From: Opitutales bacterium
GTDB lineage: Bacteria; Verrucomicrobiota; Verrucomicrobiia; Opitutales; UBA2987
DNA length: 64,000 nucleotides
NCBI GenBank assembly: GCA_021772515.1
Contig: JAJFLU010000037.1
Coordinates: 56,548 to 120,547, forward strand
Reading direction: 5' to 3'
The first letter of the stretch is position 1. Every line of letters starts with the position of its first letter. The notes beneath the pieces are model-generated. The model made no database searches. It saw nothing but the letters and a program-made list of their open reading frames with translations, and was not told the origin of the DNA. Shown here in pieces: positions 51,993-60,964 of this stretch. The position numbers were made by a program, and so were the translations under genes.

Positions 51993-52304
51993 GTGATGGA
52001 ACTTCCTTATTATGCGGTGATTTTTTCCTCTCGGCCTTCGCCTGGAGATGGTGAGGGTTATGCCGAGATGGCAGAGCGGATGTTTGCGCTGGCGGCGGCG
52101 CAGCCGGGTTATTTGGGAGTGGAGTCGGGCAGGGGAGCCGAGGGAAATGGCATCACAATTTCCTACTGGAAGCACTTGGAATCGATTCGCGCCTGGAAGG
52201 CTAACGTCGAGCATCTAGAAGCCCAGAAAAAAGGCAAAAGCCTGTGGTATGCCGAATACAAGGTGCGCATTTGCCGGGTCGAGCGGGAATATGGTAAACC
52301 CTGA
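51993..52304 (+). CDS. Antibiotic biosynthesis monooxygenase (ABM) domain protein
   Basis: 103 residues forming one ferredoxin-like ABM domain: YYAVIFSSRPSPGDGEGYAE, MAERMFALAAAQPGYLGVES, ITISYWKHLESIRAWKANVE and WYAEYKVRICRVEREY. The close relatives are small cofactor-free proteins annotated as antibiotic biosynthesis monooxygenases or YjdF-like; many have no proven reaction. It stands divergent from the isomerase gene. Confidence 0.85.
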   Translation: MMELPYYAVIFSSRPSPGDGEGYAEMAERMFALAAAQPGYLGVESGRGAEGNGITISYWKHLESIRAWKANVEHLEAQKKGKSLWYAEYKVRICRVEREYGKP

Positions 52305-52315
52305 TCTGTGGCAAT

Positions 52316-52798
52316 TTACTCTTCGCCATCAAAATAATCCGTTTTCTGCCCCTTGACAATCATTCGCCCTTCGTCGCCCGAAACGGACCATTTTTTGCTG
52401 TCCGGGTAGTAGCAGGAATCGCCAATCGGGTTGTCGGCGATCACATAGTATTTAAAATCCTCGTCGCCGGGATTGGAAATTTGATGCGCCTCACCGGGTT
52501 GAAAAATAAAGGCATCACCTGCCGTAACCTCCTGTTTACCAGTATCATCACGAACAATTCCACGACCCGAAATAACGAGATAAAGTTCCCACTGGGCCGA
52601 ATGCGAATGGAGCGGACACATGGAGACACCCGCAGGAATCCGTGCAATTTCCAGGTCAAACGGATGCCTCTTTGCCAGATCGAGCGAATTGGGGTCGCGC
52701 CCAAGCGCCTCAGAGACTTGCTGCCCAAAAGAATGATACTTCCCCTTCGGCGATTTCCACCCCAACTCCTCGATATCCTTCAGATTGACTACTTTCAT
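52316..52798 (-). CDS. Cupin-domain protein
   Basis: 160 residues. It shows the two cupin motifs: CPLHSHSAQWELYLVISGRG (G-x5-H-x-H-x-E type, here with Gln-Trp-Glu) and DAFIFQPGEAHQISNPGDE (G-x5-P-x-G-x2-H). They give a metal site of two or three His and a Glu. A short C-terminal extension ends KGQKTDYFDGEE. Function could be enzymatic or sugar-binding; not determinable. It converges on the ABM gene. Confidence 0.88.
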   Translation of the reverse strand: MKVVNLKDIEELGWKSPKGKYHSFGQQVSEALGRDPNSLDLAKRHPFDLEIARIPAGVSMCPLHSHSAQWELYLVISGRGIVRDDTGKQEVTAGDAFIFQPGEAHQISNPGDEDFKYYVIADNPIGDSCYYPDSKKWSVSGDEGRMIVKGQKTDYFDGEE

Positions 52799-52982
52799 AT
52801 ATTTTTCTTTTTGAAATTTCTATCAATATGCAACAACATAGTGCCAAAGGAAAACCGCCGTCAAGAAAGCAATAAAGCCCGAATCATTTATCTTACCCGT
52901 CTGAACTGCGCACAACATAAATGCCCATCTGCGACAATCTGCGTAATCTGCGGATAAAAATAAGTGTTAGAACTTATTAAAA

Positions 52983-53402
52983 CTAACGGCGCTCCTCCTC
53001 GTATTCAAAAAGATCGAAAAGGGTCAGCAATTCCACTTTATCCTCGAGCCCCAATTCCTTTTTGGCGGTTGCGATATATTCGCTGTCGTCATCGCGCCAA
53101 CCCCGCTTAATCATAAACAGGTTCCAGACAAAAACCTCATCATCCGTTGGTCGATAACCATTGGAATAGCACCACTCTAAAATTTCATCATCGGTTTTTC
53201 CCTCGGCAACTAACCGTTTAATATCCTCATAGGATACCTTCAGCAGCCGACAGCAGCGACCATCGAAACCAACCCCGATATAGGGATGGTAGTCGCTATG
53301 CAACTTGCCCTCCAGCATCAAACGGGCCTTGTTGCACATCCGCGCAAAATAAACCAACCGCTCAGTTTCAGTATAAGCGCTCTCCGGGAATTCTGTTTTC
53401 AT
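52983..53402 (-). CDS. DUF5069-family protein
   Basis: 139 residues, soluble. The start ERLVYFARMCNKARLMLEGK followed by YIGVGFDGRCCRLLKV matches the DUF5069 pattern (a helix with arg-lys-aromatic spacing, then D-x2-F/C-L). GKTDDEILEWCYSNGYRP and NLFMIKRGWRDDDS complete the domain. Family function is unknown; members are short and common in Verrucomicrobiota and Planctomycetes, which fits the organism guess. Confidence 0.75.
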   Translation of the reverse strand: MKTEFPESAYTETERLVYFARMCNKARLMLEGKLHSDYHPYIGVGFDGRCCRLLKVSYEDIKRLVAEGKTDDEILEWCYSNGYRPTDDEVFVWNLFMIKRGWRDDDSEYIATAKKELGLEDKVELLTLFDLFEYEEERR

Positions 53403-53416
53403 GACTTTGGTATTTC

Positions 53417-53938
53417 TCAGGTGTTAATTGGTGGTTCAGTCGGTAATTCGCGATTTTGTCTCGAATATTCAATTTGCATCGATACATATTCCTTAAAGTC
53501 AGTGAAATCCCATGACCAAAAACCCACTGAGAGAACAAATAGGGAAAAGAGTGAGCAATATACCGCGCTTTCGTTGTTTGTAAAAGCAATACGATAGACT
53601 GGAGGTGTACATAATGGGATTTGGATGATCGACGACACTTCGCTCCATGGCATGACTTTTATTTTTCCATTTCTTTGTAGCCTTATTTCGTTTATTTGGC
53701 AGTCTACGTATCCAAAATGCCACCCAAGCCAACCAAGGAAAAACAATATCATAGGTAATATAAATAAATACGCCGTTCTTACATCAGATGGGATACTGTT
53801 GCCATGGCTATCAACATAATCTGGACTTAAGGCAACCTCAGTAAATTGCCATAATATTATGACGAAACAAATCGGGAAACCAATCTTTATGAGATAATAG
53901 TAAAATATGCTGCTTTTTGTTTTTGGTCTCATTTTCAA
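53417..53938 (-). CDS. Membrane protein of unknown function
   Basis: 173 residues. Two or three membrane helices (about 11-27, GFPICFVIILWQF; 48-69, AYLFILPMILFFLGWLGWHF; and 136-150) enclose a soluble part that looks like a PH-like small beta domain (RLQRNGKIKVMPWSEVSSII). No recognised family. AT-rich and with a codon pattern unlike the housekeeping genes. It lies 14 bp upstream of the DUF5069 gene, same direction. Confidence 0.6.
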   Translation of the reverse strand: MKMRPKTKSSIFYYYLIKIGFPICFVIILWQFTEVALSPDYVDSHGNSIPSDVRTAYLFILPMILFFLGWLGWHFGYVDCQINEIRLQRNGKIKVMPWSEVSSIIQIPLCTPPVYRIAFTNNESAVYCSLFSLFVLSVGFWSWDFTDFKEYVSMQIEYSRQNRELPTEPPINT

Positions 53939-54002
53939 TAAATTGATCTTACTCTAAAAATACTACAAGAATATATAAACTCCCACAAGGTACAGTTCCC
54001 CC

Positions 54003-54165
54003 TGTTTTTAATCACAGATTACTCAGATGTAGACAGATAACCTGTTAAATCGCCCTCGAATTGCTCTTTTTTTATCTGTGCTCATCCGTCTATTCCGTGG
54101 TTTTATTAGAACTAAGGATCTATCTGTGTTAATCTGCGTTATCCGCGGTTAAAAATATTTTCTTC
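54003..54165. repeat. Degenerate spacer repeat, two partial units
   Basis: Contains TCACAGATTACTCAGAT (about 54011), TCATCCGTCTATTCCGTGGT (about 54083) and TCTGTGTTAATCTGCGTTAT then CCGCGGTTAAAAAT (54122-54156). These are fragments of the same family as at 46.1 kb. No gene is present between 53939 and 54171. Confidence 0.6.
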
Positions 54166-54171
54166 ATTTCG

Positions 54172-54855
54172 CTAAATCAACCCCTTTCTGCGTTTGGCCT
54201 CCAATACCTTTTCAAAGTAGGCAAGATCACCGGCTGCTTCTCCAAATTCTGGCATCCTCGCCAGCCAATCGTAAACCGTCGATACCTGATTCGGCGGAAG
54301 TCGCGCCGGTTGTTCGAGCACGCGCTCAAGAGCCACCACCACCTCCCCGGCCACCCAATCCGTGGTCGCCGCCGCGCTCTTACAACTGCCGTTCTCTTTG
54401 TAATGCCTAAGCAGGTCGGCTTCGCTATTTTGCGACGAAGGCGCTAGTGATTGATAGCGCTCATGCACATTGAGCACCACGACTTCCGTGCGCGGATAAT
54501 TGCTGACCATCGGGTTCCATGGATTTTCATCATGTCCGGCGCTGGCGTTCCGGATATCCGTCCGCAAAATGACCGATGGCATGTCGGCAAACTTGGCATA
54601 CATATATTCCACCACGGTCCCGCTATCGAGCTCGGTCCCATCGAAGTTGAACAAAGCCAGATCGCAGCCGATCAGAAGCCTCAGATCGTTATCCCGAATT
54701 TCCAGCGCGGTCATCGTGTGGCTCTCGTAATTTTGGGGCAATTTACAGAGAAAACGCCCCTCGGATTTCTCCGCAATCGCGGTGGCTAAAGAGGCATTTC
54801 CAGCCAGATGCTTGTGGTCAAATAAATCCCCGGCAAAATAAATGGTATAGCTCAT
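54172..54855 (-). CDS. Nucleoside 2-deoxyribosyltransferase-like protein
   Basis: 227 residues from the ATG at 54855; the frame is open 29 codons further up, but those residues do not resemble the family. The N-terminus IYFAGDLFDHKHLAGNASLA and the acidic segment CDLALFNFDGTELDSGTVVE (Asp and Glu, the latter a likely nucleophile) are typical of the NDT/YtoQ-like fold that transfers deoxyribose between bases. ILRTDIRNAS and a helical C-terminus follow. Whether it exchanges bases or only hydrolyses them is unknown. It is divergent from the PhyH gene. Confidence 0.75.
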   Translation of the reverse strand: MSYTIYFAGDLFDHKHLAGNASLATAIAEKSEGRFLCKLPQNYESHTMTALEIRDNDLRLLIGCDLALFNFDGTELDSGTVVEYMYAKFADMPSVILRTDIRNASAGHDENPWNPMVSNYPRTEVVVLNVHERYQSLAPSSQNSEADLLRHYKENGSCKSAAATTDWVAGEVVVALERVLEQPARLPPNQVSTVYDWLARMPEFGEAAGDLAYFEKVLEAKRRKGLI

Positions 54856-54982
54856 AAAATCTTCCAATATTATCAGAACCCAACTCAACCTCACGGGGTT
54901 CATGAACCGTGAAAGGAAGGGCCAATGAGAAAATGTTGGCAAATTCTCCGCCGATCCGCAATGGTTCTTTACCGACCAAAAC

Positions 54983-54998
54983 TAGAACCTATCTCGAA
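54983..54998 (-). repeat. Dispersed GAGATAGGTTCTA motif, inverted copy
   Basis: TAGAACCTATCTCGAA is the reverse complement of the motif in the 13506-13772 element. It lies 28 bp before the start of the PhyH gene at 55026. Confidence 0.45.
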
Positions 54999-55025
54999 CA
55001 AAGCAAAGAAAAGAGGAAATCAAAA

Positions 55026-55886
55026 ATGCCAATCGAATTGAAAAAGGAACTGATTACTGACGAACAGGTCGCGTTTTACAAGGAGCACGGCTACATCATC
55101 GGCCCACAGCTCTTTGATCCCGAGGAGGTCGAAGAATTGCGCCGCGAAGCCATCCGCTCGCTCAAAGCCGAGAACGATTTCGACTGCATGCCCTATTTCG
55201 GGTTCTCGGGAAAATCCGAATTCGACCCCGACTCGCCGGAGGTGCAGTTCGCCTTCAACAGTTGGTGGATCAACGCCAAAATGCGCGCCCTCATCGCGTC
55301 GGGTGAGCTCGGCCAGATGGCATCCCGGCTCCTCGGTTCGCCGGAAATCCGGTTGACTCTCCACCAGGTGATCTGGAAATCCGGCCAGGCTGGCGATACC
55401 TCCCAACCGGAAAAAACCACCGTCGGCTGGCATCAGGACGCCGCCCACTTCAACGTCTTCGACTCGCCCGGCGGCTATGTCTCCGCCTGGATTGCCCTCC
55501 AGGATACCGACCCCTCCAACGGCGGTATGAGCGTCATCGACGGCTCGAACAACTGGGGCCTCATCAAAGACTCCGCCACATTTTTCAATAAAGACCTCGA
55601 AAGTTTGCGGGAAAAACTGCTCCCGGAAGGCAAAAAATGGGTCGAAAAAGACCTCATCCTCAAGGCCGGTCAAATGAGCTTCCACGACGGCCTCACCATC
55701 CACGGATCGCGGGCCAACCTATCGGACCAACCGCGACTCTCGATCGTCTTCCACATGACGGCCCAAGGCGCCACCTACAACAAACACGGCGACTACAACC
55801 CCCTCGGAGTCCAAATGGGCCCCGCCGTAAAACACGGCGACCCCTGCCAAGATCCCCTCTTCCCAAAAATGTGGCCATTAGAATAA
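55026..55886 (+). CDS. Phytanoyl-CoA dioxygenase (PhyH) family protein
   Basis: 286 residues from ATG 55026, preceded by AGAGGAAATCAAAA as a ribosome-binding site; the longer frame from 54909 is rejected. Iron and 2-oxoglutarate site: His-x-Asp in VGWHQDAAHFNVFDS, distal His in MSFHDGLTIHGSRANLSDQP, and Arg in LSIVFHM. The segment VSAWIALQDTDPSNGGMSVI is the family hallmark. It is a different subgroup from the shorter PhyH at 35478. Likely oxidises a small organic acid, osmolyte or secondary metabolite; the substrate is not visible. Confidence 0.93.
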   Translation: MPIELKKELITDEQVAFYKEHGYIIGPQLFDPEEVEELRREAIRSLKAENDFDCMPYFGFSGKSEFDPDSPEVQFAFNSWWINAKMRALIASGELGQMASRLLGSPEIRLTLHQVIWKSGQAGDTSQPEKTTVGWHQDAAHFNVFDSPGGYVSAWIALQDTDPSNGGMSVIDGSNNWGLIKDSATFFNKDLESLREKLLPEGKKWVEKDLILKAGQMSFHDGLTIHGSRANLSDQPRLSIVFHMTAQGATYNKHGDYNPLGVQMGPAVKHGDPCQDPLFPKMWPLE

Positions 55887-55940
55887 TCAACCAAGCACAG
55901 TGACCCGATTGGATTGAACTTATGGACGTTTTTCAAAAAA

Positions 55941-56066
55941 CTTCGTCTTGGTCTTCCTCTTCCTCTTCCTCTTCCTCTTCCTCTTCCTCTTCATCCCTTA
56001 ATTAATAGCAACAAGCAACATCTAAACCAAGATAGAGATAGACAAAGAGGATGAGGAAGACGAAAA
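55941..56066. repeat. Polypyrimidine/polypurine inverted element with (TCTTCC)n
   Basis: The left arm is CTTCGTCTTGG then about seven TCTTCC hexamers (55952-55991) and ATCCC. The right arm GACAAAGAGGATGAGGAAGA then CGAAAA is its imperfect reverse complement. A related element lies at 63771-63866 beside the transposase. Not coding. Confidence 0.6.
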
Positions 56067-56147
56067 GTTTATGCTCATGGTTCACGCCAACTAAATATGA
56101 CCTATTTTAATTGTTAGACTCAGCAATTCAATAAATCAATATAGTAT

Positions 56148-56642
56148 ATGAAAATGAAATTTAAGAGACAAGATATCCTTTTAGTTATTGCGGGTTTTCA
56201 TGGTGGTTTGCTTTCAGTAGCAATTTCCATGAAAATTGTTACTATTTTATATAGTATCTTTTATTTATTAGCTCTAACTATTTCGGGATTCTTCAAATTC
56301 AAAAGCAAAGAAAGCCTAATGCAGATAGGCTATATAATTTTGCTATTACTAGCATTTTCTCCATTCGACATAGCAGCTTTTAAGGGCAACCAATGGTCTT
56401 GTGGATTTGCAAAGGCTCGGGGTTCTAGTCATGCACTTAGTACGGTTGAAAAACATAAATTTTATGAACCTGGAGTGATATTATATATCGCAAGTCTTGG
56501 AGTGCCCACCATGGCTGCATTTTTTGTAATTATACCTGTTTTGGACGATGGGGATCGTCCCATTCCATTTTATATATTTGAGGAATTGGGCTTGAAAGGA
56601 ATAGTAGAAGAGTATGAGGAGGAAAAACCAACAACCCGCTAA
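56148..56642 (+). CDS. AT-rich membrane protein of unknown function
   Basis: 164 residues with about four hydrophobic helices (about 8-24, 25-46 SIFYLLALTISGFF, 60-78 and 118-137). The protein ends with an acidic tail LKGIVEEYEEEKPTTR. Codon usage and base composition are much more AT-rich than the flanking PhyH and transglutaminase genes, suggesting acquisition. No recognised family. Confidence 0.55.
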   Translation: MKMKFKRQDILLVIAGFHGGLLSVAISMKIVTILYSIFYLLALTISGFFKFKSKESLMQIGYIILLLLAFSPFDIAAFKGNQWSCGFAKARGSSHALSTVEKHKFYEPGVILYIASLGVPTMAAFFVIIPVLDDGDRPIPFYIFEELGLKGIVEEYEEEKPTTR

Positions 56643-56872
56643 AGTAAGGGCACGCCCATAGCCAATGGAATGCTAACTTTTAAGAACTCAAAAGACGCGA
56701 TGTTCATCTTTTTGATATTGGCCCGTCTGTCTTCGACGCCCTCAATCAGGCGGCTTGTGTATTGAGGCGAGGATTTGTTTTTGAAGGAGTTCCGGGCGGT
56801 CGAGATGGGTGAGTTCACATCCCTTATGTAAGAGAGGTGTTGGTCAATGAACTTGATGGCGGTGAGCAGGCC
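56639..56872 (-). pseudogene. 77-codon gene fragment, no start
   Basis: An open frame beginning right after a TAA and ending TAG, without a usable start codon until codon 56. It reads GLLTAIKFIDQHLSYIRDVN, then STARNSFKNKSSPQYTSRLI, then ANIKKMNIASFEFLKVSIPL. The last part faintly resembles the conserved IPLP-containing end of type I restriction specificity subunits. A related short NIKxI(D/N)xxSF frame scrap can be read at 48300-48340 and, broken, at 47520-47660. It overlaps the stop of the neighbouring gene by 4 bp. Best regarded as debris of a once longer gene. Confidence 0.4.
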
Positions 56873-56883
56873 TTATTAATTTT

Positions 56884-56911
56884 GGAGTTTTTGTGCTTGG
56901 CGGAAGATTGG
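56884..56911. repeat. 28-bp duplicated scrap of the transglutaminase gene 3' end
   Basis: GGAGTTTTTGTGCTTGGCGG then AAGATTGG matches 57515-57542 (the codons for ...IFRQAQKLLK of the transglutaminase gene) with one mismatch, in the same orientation and 631 bp away. The pair brackets the gene at 56936-57460. Confidence 0.7.
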
Positions 56912-56935
56912 ACTCTCAATTTAGCGGGATGGTAA

Positions 56936-57460
56936 TTATTCCAGGATGTAAGACATTGGCTCACTTATAGTTTCAAATTTAAACAGCAAATACGCATAGG
57001 CAGTCACCATTGTTGATTTCCAGATGGCTTCTCTTATGGGTTGTGAAAAAATTCGGCCATGCACCGTTGCTAGCAGCCCAACCAAAAGCCACAGAAAACC
57101 ATGCCCGTAGGAAGTATAAATGTAGGCAAATGCGTCAGCGAAGTCGTTTTGATGAATACCAAAGCCCTCACTCGGAAAATACGAATGGTCATATTCTTTA
57201 TACCCCTGAAAGTAATAGGGGTAAACTATGCAAACTAAAAAAAGTATCAATGATAGCAGCGCAGAAATCGAAAGACAGCATCGAATTTTCAGCCGTTTAC
57301 GCAAAAATATTAAACTCAATACTAGTGGGGTAAATGGACCTGGAAACAATAAAAGAGTATAGGAAAATACAACCACAGTCCAGTAAAAGAGAAACGAGAT
57401 ACTATCAATTATCAGATTCATTTTTCGACTACGTGACGCGGCCCATCCAATATTGATCAA
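56936..57460 (-). CDS. Membrane protein of unknown function
   Basis: 174 residues with three or four hydrophobic helices (about 20-40 FYWTVVVFSYTLLLFPGPFT; 60-80 CLSISALLSLILFLVCIVYP; 115-132; 148-160). AT-rich; no recognised family. It is flanked by a duplicated piece of the transglutaminase gene, so it may have been inserted at the 3' end of that gene. Same direction as the MoxR/DUF58/transglutaminase operon but probably not part of it. Confidence 0.55.
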   Translation of the reverse strand: MINIGWAASRSRKMNLIIDSISFLFYWTVVVFSYTLLLFPGPFTPLVLSLIFLRKRLKIRCCLSISALLSLILFLVCIVYPYYFQGYKEYDHSYFPSEGFGIHQNDFADAFAYIYTSYGHGFLWLLVGLLATVHGRIFSQPIREAIWKSTMVTAYAYLLFKFETISEPMSYILE

Positions 57461-57497
57461 TGACTAAATTAGGCAAAGCTTTTTTTTGACGGTCTTT

Positions 57498-59765
57498 TTA
57501 TTTCAGGGTTTTGAGGAGTTTTTGGGCTTGGCGGAAGATTGGGCGGTGGGGGGGTCTTTGGTGGGTGGCTCCGAAGCGCAGGATTAGTAATTGGTCGTAA
57601 ATTTGGTCCCAGTGTTCGGGTGGGTGCCCTTCTATTTCGTGGGGCTTGTTTTCGTTGTTGCGGGCTCGAAATCGTACCACCAGTTTGCCGGCTTTTTTTC
57701 GGATTGGGTCGCTTTTGAGGTCGAGGCCAAAGAATTTTGCTTCGCGGTAAATGATGGGCAGCCACCAGCCGATATATCGTAAGAGCAGGTAGCATGCGGC
57801 GAACACTAATATCAGATACCCCACGCGCACCCAGTGGCTGCCGCCCCAGGGTTGGACAAACCAGTTTTTGAGGGCGTCCATGCGATCATTTATGAGGAGT
57901 TTGAGTGTGCTCATTGTCTCGGCCCCGGCGATTTTGAATTTGCTGGCCAATTCCTCCTGCTGATCTTTGTCGAAGTTGACTATGCGGCGGTACCAGAGGA
58001 TGCGGAGGCTGTCGAAATAGGCACCCCATGAGGTATCGATCGTCAGTTTGTTTTGCAAGGCGGCAAAATTTTCGTTATCGCTCAATCGACCGGCTCCCGG
58101 CGTCGGGTCCACGCGGAACCATTTGCCCTCGCCGTCATAGACCTCGCACCAGGCATGGGCGTCGCGATTTCTGATCATGTAGTAATTTTCAAAACCGCTC
58201 CAGGTTCCGCCTTGGAAGCCGGTCACGACACGGGTGGGAATCCCGGCGAGGCGCGCGAGGAGGGTAAAGGAGCCGGCGAATAGTTCGCAGTGGCCGGGTT
58301 GGGTGGAATCGAGCCAGCGGACGACCTCATCGGCCTCTCCGGGGGGGATCGCGACGTTCAACGAGTAGCCATGTTGACTGCGGAGGTAATCCACGGCGCG
58401 GATGCTGAACTCGCGGGGTCCGAGTGTTTCACCACCGGTGATGCGCCCGATGGCGGCGGTGAGGATTTCGAGGTTGGCCATGCCACCGGGGACGGCGAGG
58501 GTTGTTTGAGGATAGGTGATTTTTTTAGGCTCTTTGCTTTTGGCGGGGTCGAGAAAAACGGTTTCCATTTCGGCCAGAGGTTTTGCCCCCCGAAATATGG
58601 GATTCGCGGCAATCGAGTCGGCAGGCTCCATTTGGGAAATTTGGTAAAAGAGGACGCCGCTGCTGATGCTGGTAGTGCCGGCAAGTTTGAGAAGCTCGTT
58701 GAATTCGACATCCTTGCGTGACTGAAAGCGGAGGGATTGGAAGGGACCCACGATGGGGAGAAATTTACTGATTCCGCCCTCGAGGTAGAAGGTCCATTTG
58801 TCTGTGCTGTTTTCCACCCATTGGGAGCCGGGGGGGCTTTTCATGATGAACTGCTGATCGGAGTAAATGCGGTTCTCCCGTTTGGCCGAAAAAGACATGC
58901 GGAAGGAGCGATTGAAGTATTCGTCGAGCACAATCATGCGCCAATAGGGGTTGACGGGGGCCTCTCTGCCCTCGGGTAAATCGACCCGCAGGGCGACGCT
59001 ATCGTCCTCGATTATCTCGGCCACATCTCCAAAATTGATACTGTCGGTAAACCCGGAGCGGGCTTTGCCCTTGAGGTTGAGAAAGGGGATTGCCTGATCG
59101 AGCCGAAACCGGGGTATGAATAGAAAAATGAGGGAGGAAACCACGACCACACCAAGAAAGAGCACCGCCGCGAAGCCCAAGAGCCGCATATCGAGGACGA
59201 GGACGGTTCGTTTGAGAAAGTGGCCGAGATTAAACTCATCCCAAAGCCCGGGCGGAACCTGTGAGCCTCGGTCGTTGGATTCTGTGAGGTTGATGACGAA
59301 GAGCAGACCCATGGCACAGGGGGTGAAGAGAAGAATCTGCAATGCGAAGGTCAACGAGAGGGTCAGGACGCCGGAAATCACGACCATAAAGAGGCATAGC
59401 AAGATCAACTGCATGTCCTCGCGTTTGCGCCGGTATTGGAGGGAGCGAACCATCACAAGGAGCAAGACCATTCGCACGAGCGGAGGTATGATATCGGGGC
59501 GGGCGAAGAAAAAATCGAGGATGATTGCGACGATGAGGGCGGGGGTTGCCAAATTCCAGAAAATGGCCGGAATCTTTCCCGGCAGTCCCGGAAATATCAT
59601 TGTCACAAAAATGGAAATTGCGGCCACAGCGAGGAGGAGCCCGCTGTTCAATTCGAGGTAGGCAATAGTCCAGAGGGAGACGAGCGAGAGGAGCCCGCCG
59701 GTCATCCATTTGAGCTGGTAAAGCTCCTCGAAACTAAGCCGAACCCGTGGAATTGCCACCGACAT
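57498..59765 (-). CDS. Transglutaminase-like membrane protein (TgpA/DUF3488 type)
   Basis: 755 residues from ATG 59765 (a further ATG at 59828 would overlap the DUF58 gene more). An N-terminal DUF3488 block of about six or seven membrane helices is followed by a large external transglutaminase-like domain. The catalytic triad is Cys493 in QPGHCELFAGSF, His537 in RDAHAWCEVY and Asp553 in FRVDPTPG. One more membrane helix (about 650-670) and a cytoplasmic C-terminus follow. With MoxR and DUF58 it forms a conserved three-gene set; the TgpA relative in Pseudomonas is essential, but its substrate is unknown. Confidence 0.93.
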   Translation of the reverse strand: MSVAIPRVRLSFEELYQLKWMTGGLLSLVSLWTIAYLELNSGLLLAVAAISIFVTMIFPGLPGKIPAIFWNLATPALIVAIILDFFFARPDIIPPLVRMVLLLVMVRSLQYRRKREDMQLILLCLFMVVISGVLTLSLTFALQILLFTPCAMGLLFVINLTESNDRGSQVPPGLWDEFNLGHFLKRTVLVLDMRLLGFAAVLFLGVVVVSSLIFLFIPRFRLDQAIPFLNLKGKARSGFTDSINFGDVAEIIEDDSVALRVDLPEGREAPVNPYWRMIVLDEYFNRSFRMSFSAKRENRIYSDQQFIMKSPPGSQWVENSTDKWTFYLEGGISKFLPIVGPFQSLRFQSRKDVEFNELLKLAGTTSISSGVLFYQISQMEPADSIAANPIFRGAKPLAEMETVFLDPAKSKEPKKITYPQTTLAVPGGMANLEILTAAIGRITGGETLGPREFSIRAVDYLRSQHGYSLNVAIPPGEADEVVRWLDSTQPGHCELFAGSFTLLARLAGIPTRVVTGFQGGTWSGFENYYMIRNRDAHAWCEVYDGEGKWFRVDPTPGAGRLSDNENFAALQNKLTIDTSWGAYFDSLRILWYRRIVNFDKDQQEELASKFKIAGAETMSTLKLLINDRMDALKNWFVQPWGGSHWVRVGYLILVFAACYLLLRYIGWWLPIIYREAKFFGLDLKSDPIRKKAGKLVVRFRARNNENKPHEIEGHPPEHWDQIYDQLLILRFGATHQRPPHRPIFRQAQKLLKTLK

Positions 59766-60900
59766 ATGCAAAAACCCGGTCGTCAGGGCCGGGTGAGAAT
59801 GTGATAATTGTGGCCGCCCTCGTTTCATTGAGGGGGCGGTAATCTTCGACCGGAGCGAGCGCGGCCAGTTTTTCCAGAAAATAGTGCAGATCGCTCAATC
59901 TTTTGATGGGGAGAACCGGTTCATCATTGAGGGCGGCGCCCCAAAGGCGGTCCTCCATGTATAAATCCTCGGCCAGTGACGTGGCAAAGCTGCAGAGCTT
60001 TTCAAATTGCTCGCCCTCAGACCAGTGAGAGGCCGGGGTTTCCAGAAATATGAGGTAGGCATCCTGATTTTCCTCGCACATTTGGCGGACCATGAGGCGT
60101 TGGAGGCGGGCGCTGGCTTTCCAATGGACGAGCCTTTGGGGGTCTCCCGGCTGGTATTCGCGGAGGTTGACGAGTTCGGAGCCGCCGCCGGGTTTGAAGT
60201 TGGTGCTGCCCTGTTTGTGGGCGTGCCGACCGGTGATGGTTTTGAAATTGTAGTCAACCCGCTTGGGCCAAACGACGACATCGCGCGAAATGCCGCCGCC
60301 GATTATTTTGCGGAGGAAACCGAAGGGAAACTGAGTCTCCAAACCGGCGATATTGATTCTCTCAATGCCCCGTCTTTTGGGCTCGAACATCCAGTCGAGC
60401 TTTACACTGGAGGAGGCATCGAGGCGTTCCTGAAGGAAGATGCGGTGGGATTCCTCGGAGACGGCGGCCTGGACATCGAACCAGAGGCTGTAGGTTGGCA
60501 GTAATTTTTTGTTATTGGTCAGTTCGATGCGGATGGGTGTTACCTCACCGGCCCGGAAATGAGGCTCGAGGACCAGGCGCCAACGGGTTCCCTTGAAATT
60601 CATCCACGAGAGAATGCCGCTCAGGAGGAGGCTGCTCAAAAGGAGGGAGAGGGTCATAAAGAGGATGTTGCTCGAGGTATTATAGGCTGCCGAACCGATC
60701 CCGAGGGTGAGCAAAATGAGAAAAATACCGGCCAGGGTGGGGATGGTTTTATGCCCTTCGGGGGGCACCACAAGCTGCTTGAGGAGACGGAAAAAATTGC
60801 GGGTCTTCGACTGGCGGGTGAAAAACCCCGGATCGGCCCACTCGACTGGCATCGGGCTGCTGCCGCCACCGCCACCGCCATGCGCTGCCTTGGCCTTCAT
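59734..60900 (-). CDS. DUF58-domain protein
   Basis: 388 residues. Two membrane helices near residues 50-95 (LAGIFLILLTLGIGSAAYN; LFMTLSLLLSSLLLSGIL) are followed by a beta-rich region. The DUF58 motif comes next: SELVNLREYQPGDPQRLVHW and KASARLQRLMVRQMCEE. It ends with a vWA-like fold in which the metal-site Asp/Ser motif is weak (YLIFLETPASHWS). DUF58 proteins act with MoxR-type AAA ATPases. Glycine-rich N-terminus (HGGGGGGSS) is unusual. The end overlaps the transglutaminase start by 32 bp. Confidence 0.9.
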   Translation of the reverse strand: MKAKAAHGGGGGGSSPMPVEWADPGFFTRQSKTRNFFRLLKQLVVPPEGHKTIPTLAGIFLILLTLGIGSAAYNTSSNILFMTLSLLLSSLLLSGILSWMNFKGTRWRLVLEPHFRAGEVTPIRIELTNNKKLLPTYSLWFDVQAAVSEESHRIFLQERLDASSSVKLDWMFEPKRRGIERINIAGLETQFPFGFLRKIIGGGISRDVVVWPKRVDYNFKTITGRHAHKQGSTNFKPGGGSELVNLREYQPGDPQRLVHWKASARLQRLMVRQMCEENQDAYLIFLETPASHWSEGEQFEKLCSFATSLAEDLYMEDRLWGAALNDEPVLPIKRLSDLHYFLEKLAALAPVEDYRPLNETRAATIITFSPGPDDRVFAYVGGNSTGSA

Positions 60901-60964
60901 CGGTGAGATACCTCGATAAACAAATGGTTTGAGTAAGTGGGGAAGGAGGATCGTTGCTCCTGCT

